Assembly (NCBI GenBank): GCA_021234155.1
Contig: JAJEKV010000004.1
Location: forward strand, 17,543,310 to 17,607,309
Direction: 5' to 3'
DNA length: 64,000 nt
Source of the DNA: Isoetes taiwanensis
Taxonomy: Eukaryota > Streptophyta > Lycopodiopsida > Isoetales > Isoetaceae
How positions within the stretch are numbered: the first letter of the stretch is position 1; every line of letters starts with the position of its first letter. Both the position numbers and the translations under genes were made by a program. The notes under the pieces were generated by a model that was given only the letters and a program-made list of their open reading frames with translations, was not told the origin of the DNA and made no database searches. Below, in pieces: positions 1 through 13,045 of the stretch.

Positions 1-2440
1 TAGTATCCAAAAAGAACCCTAGATCCGTATTGAATATCAAGGCATAATTGCAACTTAAAATGTCGTATTTACCTATCTTTGCCATGAGATAACCAATTAA
101 ATATTGTATTTACCTAGATCACAAAACATATATTTGATTATTGAAGCATCAAACATGATATTACCACTTGTAGTCATGTGCAGAAGAGATCTCTGGATCA
201 TTATTATCTGTTCAAGCAAAATTGCTTAGTTGAAGCAAAATAGCTTAGTTAATAATAATAATTAAAAAAAAAACAAACAAACAACAACAACTGCGAAGGC
301 CATGATAGAAAAAACTCCAAGAAGAAATATGTATGATGGGTCAACTCCGATGAACAACGAGACGTAACAATAACTATAGAAGCAAATGGAGCACAAATAG
401 GATTGCAGGACTCCATAGGAAGACTTAAACCATAGGACAAGTAGAAATATCAGAGCAGACACAAAGGAGGCTCGCAGAACTATACAGGGTTAATGGAGCA
501 ACTTTGGACCATTAGAACTAAGAAAGTGATGGACAAAAAGACCACGGAATTGAAGGGGGCACATTGGTGATAAGGCAACATATAGAACTAGGGAAAAACG
601 AGTCCAACATTTTCACGGCTAAAATATGAAAAAAGGTTAGTTCCAGCAATGAGCACTCTGGAAGAAAAACAGAATAATCTATGAAAATAACATGAATAAT
701 AAGCATGAAACGTACTGTGTGAACATAAAACGAAAAAAGGGGGAGAGGAGAGGCATCCATAAAATTCAAGCTGACAAACCATCCAGACGAACCAAGAACT
801 ATACAAGCCCAAACTGACAAACTAAAAAGGGTGAACCAAGAACTGTACAAGCAGCAAGAAAAGAAAGCATACCAACCTAGACCTAGAGAAAGCACCCACA
901 GACAATCATCCATAAAACCAGAGATACTAGAATAAATAAGCTAAAATATGGTTCTGTGGTAAATAGAATTGACAAGAAACGATGGGTATGGCAAAGTGAA
1001 GAAATGGGTATGGCAAAGTGAAGAAATAAAAACGGAAAGGATATATTGATGGCTATCCATCTTGTTAATTTGGAAATTTTCGGTCTGGAGAAAAATGTTT
1101 TTGGATTTTTTTCTACCTGATTTCTTAAGGTTTTGATGATTTCCGTTGCCTGAAAAAAATCCGATACTCCAAAAATTGACACTTTTTTTGGCGGATGATG
1201 ACATTTCGTTGATGGCTTTTTGAAGCCGATAATCTTCATAGGGGCATCGTAAACTTTGTCCCTTTTTTAGATTTCCTTTGCTGTTTCTAATCTTCATGCA
1301 TCGATTTGCCCCTTTTTGGATTTAGGCAGAGCAGCAAGGCGGTGGATGTCCCGCTGGTCATGGCAGCATTGGATTGCCGCCCCTCTTAGGGTATTAGGTT
1401 TATAAGAGGGCATCTTCTGCTGGAGCTTTCACCTGCAGGTTGAGCTGGAGCTTTCACTTGGAGCCTGGAGCCGCAAGGGCATTAATAGGGAGCAAAATCA
1501 GAAGGTACTTCGATTTTTTATTGAATTTCGTTCTGTATTACAGGGATAAAATCTGAGAGAGGAGATTTGAGACGAGTTTGCATTCCAGGTATAGCTTGAG
1601 GCGGATCCATTTTCTAAACCACAGCTCAAGATCAAGGTTATTATCTGTTGATGCATGTACTTTTATTTTGCATTCCAATCTGTGACAAGTAAAGGCACCA
1701 AGCTTTAAGATGTTAGTCTCATCTCTTGCAGACACGTTAATTTTTTCCTACTCCATTTTTGACATCTCCTCCAGACAGAAACCATTTTGCGACTCCATTA
1801 ATCGTCAAGGACATTCTTTCTCCAATTGCATGTAAGAAGCCCTTTGATTCTGGGAATTTGGTTTGCAAGAGATTTTGGGAAGTATGCCGCTGTCCAGATA
1901 TTCTAATAATATGCTCAATTTCTATTTGATTCGTGCAGGCAAACATACGAAGGCAAACATGTTACATTCTGGACTTATGATCTCCATTATTGAATGTGCC
2001 ATGCTGCTATGGACTAAATGGTAATACATCAACTAAATCTGTGCGTGTTTCATTTCAATGTAGGCATATTGATGGGCACCCTAAATAAATTCCAAATAAT
2101 TTCTATCTGGGTCTTTGATAGTTTCAGAAATGCATATCATGCTTTGTGAGATTCCATCCTCTTGCTGTTAATATTTGACTGTTACTAAGCAAGTGTGTTG
2201 TGCACATAAGCACAAAAGTGTCTCTCATAGTTATACGTTCTAGCTGATTGTGAATTAAGTCTTCGTCTAAAAATGATTATTCTCTTTCTTGCATTTCTTA
2301 CTTGATTTCCATATCTAGCGGCTCAGAAGGTGCATTTGTTCACTTATTTCCCGTGGCTATGGAAACAGCTAACTCATGCATGAATATGTTACATCTGCAT
2401 CTATTTGTTATAGATAGTGCTTGAAAGATACTCCTGAACA
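1..2440. other. intergenic region, no gene supported
   Basis: AT-rich sequence without a convincing reading frame, splice pattern or domain on either strand. The short ORFs here have no recognisable motif and no codon structure beyond chance. The only clear structure is the small tandem duplication at 982-1025. Confidence 0.5.
982..1025. repeat. 22-bp tandem duplication
   Basis: The 22-bp word starting ATGGGTATGGCAAAG occurs twice head to tail (982-1003 and 1004-1025) with no mismatch. It is a simple local duplication. Confidence 0.85.
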
Positions 2441-3755
2441 TGTTTTGCTATGCATATGAATAATGGAGCTCAAATTTTTGTTCTTTATGATGTAGGAATT
2501 CATGTCATCCAACTTTTGCGGCACAGATCTGAGAATGTTGTTCCAGATTTGTTAATCCTGGTTGATATGGGCTTCTATTCTAAACTTCGTGCAGATAAAG
2601 CGTTACAAGGTGGACTAGAAACACTTTCTGTGATTTCATTGTTTGTTGCGATTGACAATCATTTGCATCTACACTTGCAGCTCTTGCGACCACATAAATA
2701 TCTGCTAAAGAACACCTGCATTAAGCTGCATCAAGGTAAACCTTTGCTTTTGAGTTCACATCACTGAATATTTTATGTTTATTCCAACAGATCGAAGACG
2801 CTTCTGCAAATACTTTCATGCTTAGACTTTTTCTTTACATTCATTACATTGTACTTCAGACTCTTCAAAAATAGATTTGTGCCATAATTTTGATTGCAAG
2901 AGGTTTTAGACCGAACCAAAGGATCAGTCTTTATACATTACTAGGAGTAGTAGTTCTCTCAAATGTCAGTTTTAGCTGAATTGATCCCCTGTACTGTCTC
3001 TTTAATCTGGTGCATGCAATTCTATTCTCAGACACAGTGCTATGATCTTTACAAATATCGCTTCAGAGTGGAGATTTGCTATGTCCTAAAGGGTATGTCT
3101 TCTTTATACGTTCATGCTTTATGCCTTTTTTATATGTTTGTGCTTTCGTTATACATTTTGTTGCTACTGTTTTCCAACTGCAATATATTATTTGGCTCCA
3201 CAAGTGAAATAATGTAATGGTCATTCTGAATTAAAATGCAAAGCCCCGCAGCGTCCAGTAATCATTGTTTCTTTGCCGCCCAATTGAGTTGTTCTTATGC
3301 AATTTGCTTATTTTGAATTAGTTGATGTTGATTAGGTTTTTTTATATAACGTCATGACCATGATCATGATATATAGATTATGATCATGATATCTCTATGG
3401 TACTTATAATATAGAATAGGACTTAGTAAATTCTCCTACATCTCTCCAATTCAAGATGCTCAGAAAGAGCCCTCTAAGATAAGGTAGTATTGACCTTTAT
3501 GATGGTATAAATTTGACTATACCCATATCTTAGCAATGTTATTGCATAGGTCATGTTTGTATTATTGTCTATGTTCACATTGTATACTATTATTACTGAC
3601 AGAATTGCGTCTATTGACCAACGTTTATGCAATTACTGTAGTAACGAAATTATGTGCTTTCCAAAACGACGTTGTTAGAAGGCAAACTCATTCCAGATGT
3701 ATGTGTTTCGTTTGATGCCTAATAATTGGTTGCAGTTTATGTTCTGCCAATTTAA

Positions 3756-3851
3756 GGCTGCATAGCTGCTTAGTCCATGCATTCAAATTATACAACTTCT
3801 ATAGGCTGCATAGCCGCTTAGTCCATGCATTCAAACTATAAAACTTCTATA
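3756..3851. repeat. 48-bp tandem duplication
   Basis: Two head-to-tail copies (3756-3803 and 3804-3851) both start GGCTGCATAG and end CTTCTATA, with about four differences. No gene is associated. Confidence 0.85.
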
Positions 3852-4873
3852 GGACCAATCTTTCATTTCCATGAGTTAGATGGACATTCTTTCCTACGCC
3901 ATTGATCATCTGGTTATCGATCGAATTGTTGTTAGCTGTGAAGATATCGAGGTCAGGTTGATTATCTTCTATATCATAGCAAGGGCATTAAAAGAGGCAT
4001 TCAAAATCAGGTGATACAAGTGTTCCGCTTAATGCATATACACTTTAGATTACTCTATATTTGAATACTATCAACAATGTTTACTTTGGAGGCCTCCAAT
4101 CTCTCCAAAAAGCATTAAAACTACAAAGGCCATACAACATAACTGATTTGCCTTAGATATTTCATTGTCAGCAGTTCAAAATCTGGGATCACAACATGAG
4201 ACGAGCAGAATATGACTTCAGCTTCTCTTCAAACGCATTTGTTCTTAATAAAGCAAACTCATGTTCTTATCATGAATTGCCTTGATTTTTTTCCTCCTAC
4301 CTCATACTGCAACACTACATAGAGCTGCATTTATGAAATGCATCAAACAAGTTCTTCGCCGTTAGCAAATACCTGTTTGCCTCTGCTCATATTCATTCCT
4401 TTCGCCAGGTTCATGTATTCCTATGTTTCCAGATACATCTTGGAAATGCAAAAACAAAAATACCAACTTACTACCATGCTCATAAATTGTTTTACACTAT
4501 GCTTGGCAATGCAAATGTAGCATGGAACAACTGACAATTTGTACTTTAATAGAAGGAAATGTTCCATGTAAAGTTTTTAACAACAAACCATCATACTTTA
4601 GCATCCTCCTTTTCATTCAATACTTTGATGTCTTTATACCTTTCCCTTGGGGTTATGGTTTAAGATGCTTCCATGGTTATGCAACTCTTAATTCCACTAC
4701 TTCAATAGACATATAGCCTTATACTTGATAAGAACATCAAATAAGTTCATTATGCTAGCAAACCCCAAGCTTCCGACACACTACAACATTTCTTATCGAT
4801 GCTTCACATTTCGCTCATACTTCCTTTCTGTAAAGGTAGCCATCATAATCTTGCATTCAAGGCAATTGAATCA

Positions 4874-5003
4874 ATGCATTTTACATGCTAACATCTTGGA
4901 TGACGTTGACCTCTATATATGGCCATTGTAAATCTCATGCATTTTACATACTAACATCTTGGATGACGTTGACCTTTATATATGGCCTTTGTAAATCTCA
5001 TGC
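4874..5003. repeat. 63-bp tandem duplication
   Basis: Two copies with a 63-bp period (4874-4936 and 4937-4999) share the core ACATCTTGGATGACGTTGAC and the following TATATATGGCC, with few mismatches. The duplication makes repeated peptides in a short plus-strand ORF, which I do not regard as a gene. Confidence 0.85.
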
Positions 5004-7100
5004 GTCTAACACACATTGCTTATTTTGTCCAATGTTGGAAGCTTTGTTCCTTGAATTCTTGCTAAAGATCACTTATTATTGTGCTCATCTTCTTTCTTCA
5101 TACGTGACAACTACAATCCATTATTGTTTCCAGCATACACATTGTCATGCATTCTATGTTGAGCGACTTCCACTTAATGACAACGTTGCAATAAAACATT
5201 CCTCTCAAAGAGCAACTTAGGACTTAGACAAAGCTATCATAGATTCCTATGCACAATTTCATTTGCATTCATGTTATTTGATGATTGTTTTTTGCTCTTT
5301 CGCAAAAAATGACACTAATACAGCATCCCAAACCTAATATATTGCTGACAAAGCCCTTATATATAGTGCTAGGTTTCTACTTGGGAATTCTAGAATAATT
5401 TGTCTAGGCAATCGATATTCCTTCATGCAGCTTCACGACCTCAACATATGTTAACAAGGTAACTTTAATTGTCTTAGCACTTCATGTAACTTCACAACCT
5501 CCTCAACAAATATTCACAAGATATATGAACTTGAAAGAAACAATGTCAACAACAACTAATTAACAATGTCCATTCAATTTTAATTTCAACTCTTTTGCAA
5601 ATGCCATGGTTTAATCCACACAAACATAACCATCAATATTTTAACATACATTTAAAGCTAACTCACTCTTTTGCAAAATACCATGGTTTAATGCACAGAC
5701 ATAGCCATCGATATATTTTTGAAGCTAATTGGTACCATTTAGTATGAGTACATTGTAACAACACAAGAGTATTCAAATTTTTGCGAACTTTACACATATG
5801 AAATTATTCATAAAAGCTTAGCAACAACTACGAAACAACATAACGAGATGTATTTTTGCATTCATACAATCAATATTAGGTCCATTATTGCATTTATACT
5901 TCAAGTCTTATTTGGCCCAATTGTTAGTATAGTTGGCCCAGAACTACTCAATAGAGGTATGCTATGCAATAAATTCCACTTCCACCATTGTAACTTCATA
6001 CCCTTCTATGTCTCGAGCATCACCATAAACATGCTGAATAAAGAGAAAAAGAAACAGCAATGTTCTAGAATTCTTCAACCTACATATTTCTCTACGTGTT
6101 ACTAATGACCATTATTGGTTATATTTTTTAACAACGCACATTACCCAGATTTGATTCAATTCCATGACTATATAATCTGTAAAGCTACTTATGTCAGTAG
6201 CCATTGCCCAATCTGATACTATTGATGGAACCAAATCAATAGAACCATTTCATGCTGCATATTTTACTAGAATATACCTTTTCATTATCGTCGCTCTTTT
6301 CTAAATTTATGAACATAGACATGCAGGCAATTCATGCATTTGAATACAAACTCCATTCTCAACTAATTCTACTTCCATGACATTAATCGTATGACAACTT
6401 CCATTTTTCCATGTTGCAAGAGGTTTGATACTTTACACAGATGAACTCTAACAAATGGTTGCTAGCGCCTGGCAACGCTGGGCCCCATAACTAGTATTAA
6501 ATGAAAACAAGAAAAACAAATTAAAACAATGCAACAAATATAAGTGCATACCCATGAAAAAGGAAAATAAAGCACTAATAAGAATCTTAGCACTTCCAAA
6601 ACTGATAAGACAAAATATTAATCCAAAAATTATTACAAAAAGCAAAAGAACGATTAAAAAGCATACAAACCATCTATGCAATCACACCATCAATTAACCA
6701 AGCACATATTATCTAAAGAAAAATACAAAACTTATGAGGTTGAAACAAACAAGGTGCTGCGCACGGAGGGTTGCCCTTCGGTGGCCCGAGAGTGTGTTTT
6801 CATGTTTCTTGTTGTCGTTTCGTTTCATGGTTCTTGTTGGGTTTTGGGGTTATTAATGGTTTGAAAGGGGAGTTTTGTTTTGTGTTGTATATTAGAGTTA
6901 GCAAAACAACTGGAAAGAAGCAACAATGAGTGCAAAGTCTCACCTTGCATGAAGTTCCATGGCTTCATTCTATGTTGAAATTTGTTCTTGGGTTTGCCCC
7001 AAAATGAAGCAACCCGGACTTCCCCAATTCCTCGGATCAACAGGGGCTCATTGTATACAATTTTTTCTAATGCATAGGGAATGAGAAAATGGAAAGCAGG
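5004..7100. other. intergenic region, no gene supported
   Basis: AT-rich DNA with no supported gene. A diverged tandem duplication of about 75 bp lies near 5590-5729: both halves carry TTTTGCAAA, CCATGGTTTAAT and a CATAGCCATC-like word. The ORFs here lack motifs. Confidence 0.45.
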
Positions 7101-8195
7101 CACTGAATCGTGCAAAAAGAATGTGCGGGCACTTGGTAATGCATTGTGGAATTTTCAGCGAAGATGGAGAAACCCCCGCATGGCATAGTTCTAGTCAAAC
7201 CCCCGCAGTAATTTCGGCATGGTCGACGACCACGAGCCAATGTTCTCCGGAGTCAACAAGGCTTTTTACCGAAATTTCAAGAATCCAATCACGATTCACC
7301 ACACAAGGCAATCGCTTAGTTTTAGGGTGCGGGCATTCGGCATTTCATATTTAACAAAACGACAAAATGAGGAGCTCAAAGCTCCAAAACTACAATCTTT
7401 AGGGAGCTATAACATGTAATACAAGAATCGTTGTTCCGGATTGAACTCGATGTTCAAAGCGGGCATATAAGCACAAAGGGCGGAGAATGGGCAAAATCAA
7501 TGTTTAACCTAACCTAGAATGCGGTCGATATTGTCGGAACAATTGAAAAAGCAAGCTTTATCCGCTCTGCCGCTTGCTTGCTTGTTGCGTGTCTTGAGTC
7601 TCGAGGCGGTCCGTAAAGGCCGCCCGGCTTCGCTTCAAGCCGCTGCTCTAAACGTAAAAATCGGGTGGCATTAATGTAGTGATCACATGAAGGATATTCT
7701 CACCGTGGGTTGATTTCGTCTTGATCCCAATAACGAGCTTTTCAGCCCGCTTTGAAGTTTTCAGTGGCGGCGGACGTCCACCGGCGCGATCGCGGGCCTT
7801 TGCCGATAAGTCGGGTTCTTTGTTAAGCCGCGTTGTCACCGTGGCAAAAACTCCATGTGAATCGCCCATAAACGTGATCGGGGGTATTTGCGAGGGGATA
7901 TTTAGTGAGCGGTGGGCCTTCAATATTTGGGTCAAAGATTCATTTGGTGGGAACTCTGTTTGCGCTTTTGCCGCAGATGGCGGTGATCCGCACGTAGATT
8001 TCGCAAAAGCGGTTTACACGATGATCTACATTTTTGTGCAACAAAATTTTCAGGAACCTCGTTAAAGTGGATACGCCAATACACCAGCGCCCGCAAATCC
8101 AAAAGCCCTTTGCATGGCGGGATATTGCAAAACTTCAATTTTGCCACGAGGCATCCGCGGAAGTTGAAGCGCACGGAATCCAAGCACGGAGTTAA

Positions 8196-8235
8196 GGCAA
8201 TTATCCCATTTCTAACCAACTTTGGGTCATACAAA
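8196..8235. repeat. 40-bp perfect direct repeat, copy 1
   Basis: The 40 bases starting GGCAATTATCCC are identical to 8790-8829. On the minus strand both copies encode YDPKLVRNGI. The 594-bp spacing suggests partial duplication of an exon or insertion followed by duplication. Confidence 0.9.
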
Positions 8236-8789
8236 ATGTGCTTGTTAAGTATACCCTTGAAAACTTGGTAGGCTGAACTATTTGCACCAAAATGCAATTG
8301 ATATGTTTGTTTGTATTGTAGGGTCACTCAATTATTATTTACACCGAAAGTTGCTATTGTAGATGCAAATAGGAGGCAAAAAAGTGCTTGAAGTTATGCG
8401 GTCCAGTAGAACTATGATACCAATTTGAAAATTGTGATTATTCTTAAAGAAGTCTTGTTTTCTTTCAGATCTGTTGCCTTTCACAGCCAAACCAATGCAC
8501 ATGTAGTTTTTAATGAGATCCTCACATCATCTATAAAAAGAACTTCATAGAAGGGATGGAACAATTAAAAGGCATCTCTATACACCATAAATAAAGACAT
8601 CATAAGATCACGGTTATTGTCAACAAAAAAGGACTACCATGGGCACATTATTTATTCACATTGAACAAACAATCTTTCAACAACGAATAAACTGCATCCA
8701 ATGCACATATAGACAAACCATGCATTTGCAAGAAACAAAAAGTTATAGCCATGAGTAGAAAAAATGCAATAACAAGAACTTTATCATGG

Positions 8790-8829
8790 GGCAATTATCC
8801 CATTTCTAACCAACTTTGGGTCATACAAA
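8790..8829. repeat. 40-bp perfect direct repeat, copy 2
   Basis: Second copy of the 40-bp word at 8196-8235, without mismatch. Sequence on the higher-coordinate side differs between the copies, so the boundary is sharp there. Confidence 0.9.
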
Positions 8830-8989
8830 CGAGTTTGCTCTACGGTCTTCTGACATGTGTACTCTACATAAGCCCCAACAAAGCCGTTTGTTTTCTTTTT
8901 CACCGTTGGCACCTCAATAGGCATCCAAAACTCCTTTGCACCTATTTGCAGCATAAAAATGTGGTTACAGTAAACATGCAATCAAGTCC

Positions 8990-11330
8990 ATTTCCAATAA
9001 ACTATAGATGAGCTTTTAGCATGTCTCTAGATAATCTTGAAGCCAGTATTCCTCACCAAGCATTACACTAGTTGAGCCACTATAAAAGCTGGTTGTTACA
9101 AATATTAGCGCAATCTGAGCCTTCTTATGCTTATGTGCAAGCTCCAGAATCTTGAAAGGACTACTTTATTAATTACCACATTTAAGTTCATCAATCACAA
9201 CTAGGTTCATCAATCTTGTCACACACAACAAGCATTGAATTAGATCCTATCATTATATATTAAGAATAATGAAAAAGCAACAACCTGGTTGAACTTACTA
9301 TTTATTACAACAATAACATACATGTATTCTTTATTTGAAGCATTTCTCGCAATTAACGGGAAATATCGCCTAGGCTCATTTGAAGGTCTTCTTCTCATCT
9401 TTCCAACGCATGCTCTTGCACCCAAAAGCGGAGGTTGTTTAAGAAAGTTATGGCCATGTTTCTAATTATCTCTCAAATTGAGATAGCAAATGTATTTCCA
9501 TTTATTTGACATGCTTACCTTAGAAAATTCAGAAACATGCACCTAGCATCATTTTTGGAACTCTCATTTAGCTCTCCAACAAAGCCCTTGTCTTTGAGAA
9601 TGGAGCTTCTCTTTGAGATTTATACACATCCTTCTAATGCCGCAGTAAACCAAGTTGTTAGTTTCCTTTGAAGAACTCAAAGTGAAGATTTCTCCTTCAT
9701 TTCATAGTCCAAAATGACAAAGGCAACAAGATTGACTACCGGTCTATCAATATCGATAATAGATAGATGTATTTTTATGCACAGATTTTACCCTTTAATT
9801 TAAATGCAAACATCAAGTTTGAGGTAGAAACGGTATGAAGGCTTAAGCTCACATCCATTCTCATCCATTCTTTACTTGTGCGGAACCATAACGGAACCAT
9901 AATGCACCGCCGATCCTATCCAACAGTCTCGGAATTTATGGGTGTATGTGAACATGAGGGGGCTCAAGCCGTCGCTAGGAGTTTGGATTCTTGCATTACT
10001 TTTGAAGAATGCGTGCGGGGCTAAGCATCAAGCATCAACAATTGCTACTAATTACTAACTCCTAACCCCACGTTTCTCGAATCGAATCGAAGCAAAATGT
10101 CAAATAGAACCCTATATGTATTGAAAAAAAATCACGAGTATACGCTGAATACATTAACAGGTTTTATTCCTTCAAGAAATGGAAGCCACACATGCTCAAA
10201 TGATGCGATAAGAAGGCGATAACCTTGAATGCACAGGTAGTAATGGCCTTAGAGCAGAGATGCCAGCTATTTCTTATTTGCCAAAGCAACAGATTGAATA
10301 GCCTGAAGAATCCAATTGCAAAAGCTTGGCTATGGCTGCTGGTTTTGCATGAGAGAAAAGAGCAATGCAACATCATAAAATATATATCGATTAATCGAAA
10401 TATATACCATTAATCAAGAGAACCGATCACACAGAGGAATTCACAAATCTAAATTTAACCTTCTACCGTAAACAAAGCTGCCCGGGCAAGGAGAAATCCA
10501 TCAAATTAAGAGAAGTTTTGGCAAAACGGTCAGAAAGCACTCACGATTTTTTTGCTTGCTCTAAAGATCTTGTATGCCCGAACCGATGGAGGCATCCCGA
10601 ATATTTGGAAGGAGCAAACACATAGTAGGTAGCGTAATAAAACATAACAGGGGATATATAAGAACGAGCTATCAAATTGTTTGACCTATGTGCTTGCTTT
10701 GCCACGCCAGTTCTCTTTTATCGCATATTGATGCCGCCAAAAGCTTGAAAGCTTTGAAATTTCTTTTGGCAATATCTGGGACATGGAAAACCCCTTGGCT
10801 CTGTCGGTTGCAAAGCCTATTTTTGTCTGCGGCCATAGCTGCTTCCACAGCCTCAGAGACTGCCCTTTTATTTGCATCAAAAAAGGTGGAGGAATGCAAG
10901 ATTGGAGCTTCGCCATAGCTTCTTGAAGGAATAGGCGGATGACCGACCCTTACAGCACCAGCCAGGTTTTTAGATCACCCCAAGATATGCTAGGCATATC
11001 TAAGGCATATACCTGGATATGCCCACATACCCACATAAACGAGGGTTTGCCCCCCTAGGGGCAACCCAAAAATCACAAAAGCAAGAAAAAGGGAGTTACA
11101 AAATGACTCCCATAATGGCATATGCACATCACAACACTTTTGATCATATATCTCACCCAGAATATCAGATTCAAGCGATTCTTGGATGGTTGGAAAGCTT
11201 ATCATAATTGCTCTATTCATCTCTCTGGGGGTTATTACGGCCTGGCTGCTTGTATCTGATATGATTGTTAATCTGATTCTATTGTCTTTCCAACGGATGC
11301 GTAATCCTGGAGAAAAGTTCAGATAATGGC
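8990..11330. other. intergenic region, no gene supported
   Basis: No gene, RNA or mobile element could be supported. The overlapping ORFs near 10.7-10.9 kb occur on both strands and share no motif with a known family. Confidence 0.4.
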
Positions 11331-11431
11331 AGGTTTAACCTGCGCTATCCGGCCGATCGGCTGGGGTGACCCTCTTTGCACTGACTTTATTGAGCTCGGG
11401 GTTGATTGCCACGTGTAGATATCCCACAGCT

Positions 11432-11656
11432 TGGTGGATCAGGTACCAGTTTGTAGGTCGTGCCCTCGCTATATTGGTATACAGCAGGGGTTCCAACATA
11501 TCCCGTCCTCCTTTTTGGTGGTCCATCGCTCGTAGTGATATCATTCCCCTTTGTTTTAGTGTTTCCCACATTTCGGATATTTCCAAAATTTTGGTGGTCC
11601 ATGTACTAGTTGGTGGGTCAAGCCCTCGCTATCCTGGTATACGGCGGAGGTAGTAC
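11432..11656. repeat. imperfect internal repeat, 160-bp period
   Basis: Two related segments, about 11432-11496 and 11592-11656, share the order TTGGTGG, GTACnAGTTnGT, GCCCTCGCTAT and TGGTATAC. The surrounding 11340-11660 stretch is GC-richer and may be decayed LTR or transposon DNA, but no terminus or coding domain was seen. Confidence 0.5.
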
Positions 11657-11699
11657 CTCTCTGTCCTTAACTTAGCATGTCCTCCTTTTCTTCTATTAC

Positions 11700-12495
11700 A
11701 TCTAGTATATTATTGTACAGACACTATTAATTTGTATTATAGTGAGTGTATGCACAATTTAAAAGGGCAGAGTATTTTATCGTTCCATTGACCGGGCAGG
11801 CCAGCAGACTTGTGTAGCTTATACAACTATTAACCGGTGACACTTAGATATATAGCCATCCTATGGGCTGAATTTGTTCTTTAATATCCTGAACCCCTGC
11901 TTTCCATTGGCTTCATGGCCATGTGGAGGACGTCGTTACTTAAGGCTTTGAGCCAACTTTATTGGGCTTCGCTCTTCCCGCATAAATTGTGTTTCGAACT
12001 GGAGTATATGCTCTTACTCATCTCAACACTTTGTTAATAGTCTTGCACGTAATATTTTCCCTGCTTTTCTTCGTTTCTTCCATCCTATCATATCTATATT
12101 AATGGTTCTTGCTAGCATCTCAACTAGGCGCTTCCCTTTCCGCAGCTTTGTTGTATTCCCAGTTAGCACTTCCTCTTCAGTCTCCATCTAAGGTTATAGT
12201 GTATTCCTCTCTTTTTGTGCTAACGCCCTTTAGAATACACCCCTATTCTAATTGTGATGTTGTTTCCCTCTTCTGCGTGACCATCCGTATGTTTCAGGTA
12301 ATAGTTTATGTTTTAACCGATATGATTTGTCCATTATAAACCGCCCACGGATATTTCAGCCTTCAAATAACAGTTTAGTTTAAAACAAAATCCATAAGAA
12401 TTCGCTGAACAATTTAGTTTGGCCATAGCCGGAGCACCTTCAAGCAGATAGTGCAGACCAGTTGGAGCAGACCAGTTGGGGCAGACTAAGGAGAA
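11700..12495. other. intergenic region, no gene supported
   Basis: A 76-codon plus-strand ORF (12109-12339) has no recognisable domain and no promoter or splice context. Nothing else was found. Confidence 0.35.
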
Positions 12496-12503
12496 CCCCA
12501 CCA

Positions 12504-12775
12504 GGGTGAAAGCATGTTAGGGCCTACATAAAAAATTACCAAAAAGGTACTTTTCTGTGTACTTCTGTACAAGTACATAATTGTATTTTAAAGTACCTAG
12601 ACTATAAGATTGACTAAAAGAAATTGTGTTATGTTCAAGAGTAGTAGTACATACATGTTGTAAGGTACTTTGTGATGTCAAGAAGATGTTAAGAACTCAA
12701 ATATATCATCATCTTTGACTACCCAGAGTATTTTCCAGGTAGTTTCCAAAACATGTAGGCCCTAACATGCTCTTA
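12504..12775. mobile_element. hAT-like MITE with target duplication
   Basis: The ends are inverted repeats: AGCATGTTAGGGCCTACAT at 12511-12529 is the perfect reverse complement of 12753-12771, and weaker similarity extends outward. The 7-bp direct repeat CCCACCA flanks the element (12497-12503 and 12776-12782). This fits the roughly 8-bp target duplication of hAT transposons if one end base has changed. The interior has no coding capacity, so it is a non-autonomous element of about 270 bp. Confidence 0.75.
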
Positions 12776-13034
12776 CCCACCATTATTATGGCACAGGTTC
12801 TTCCTTCTTAATTGAGGGTTCCCCATCCTTTTTAATTTTTCAGTATCTCTAGTGAGGAGATCCCTGCATACGTATTCAATTGGATTTTTCTCACAACAAT
12901 TCATGCATACCTTGGCATAATCACCTACCAACAGCACATGCTAATAGCTTTCGAATTTCTGGCAGAAGATTAAAACATTTCAGTGCTCTATCCATATCCT
13001 CTTCCCTTACTGTATCATTATCCCATTATCTCTA

Positions 13035-13045
13035 GCAACCACATG
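13035..13045. repeat. LINE target-site duplication, 3' side
   Basis: GCAACCACATG directly precedes the poly-T run and is repeated exactly at 15190-15200. The pair brackets the minus-strand LINE copy. Confidence 0.85.

Larger units (their letters stand above)
7121..8985 (-). pseudogene. decayed coding-like block, unidentified
   Basis: This block is richer in GC than its surroundings and carries the longest reading frames of the first 10 kb on the minus strand (7648-7935, 7932-8327, 8784-8981). Successive frames look continuous in style but are separated by frameshifts. One segment reads FWMPIEVPTVKKK and ends in LYDPKLVRNGIIA. The same LYDPKLVRNGIIA peptide ends another segment 594 bp away, because the underlying 40 bp is duplicated. 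No family was recognised. It could be a captured exon set in a decayed transposon (for example a Helitron or MULE) or a host pseudogene. Confidence 0.3.

Noticed and set aside
249-1297. Phe/Ser/Cys-rich minus-strand ORFs
   Set aside because: They come from A-rich plus-strand DNA and overlap in several frames; hydrophobic composition is a by-product of T-rich codons.
2450-3092. Possible plus-strand exons near 2681-2735 and 3038-3092 with AG/GT borders
   Set aside because: Joining the two exons gives an immediate stop, no domain is recognisable, and AG/GT pairs are expected by chance at this spacing.
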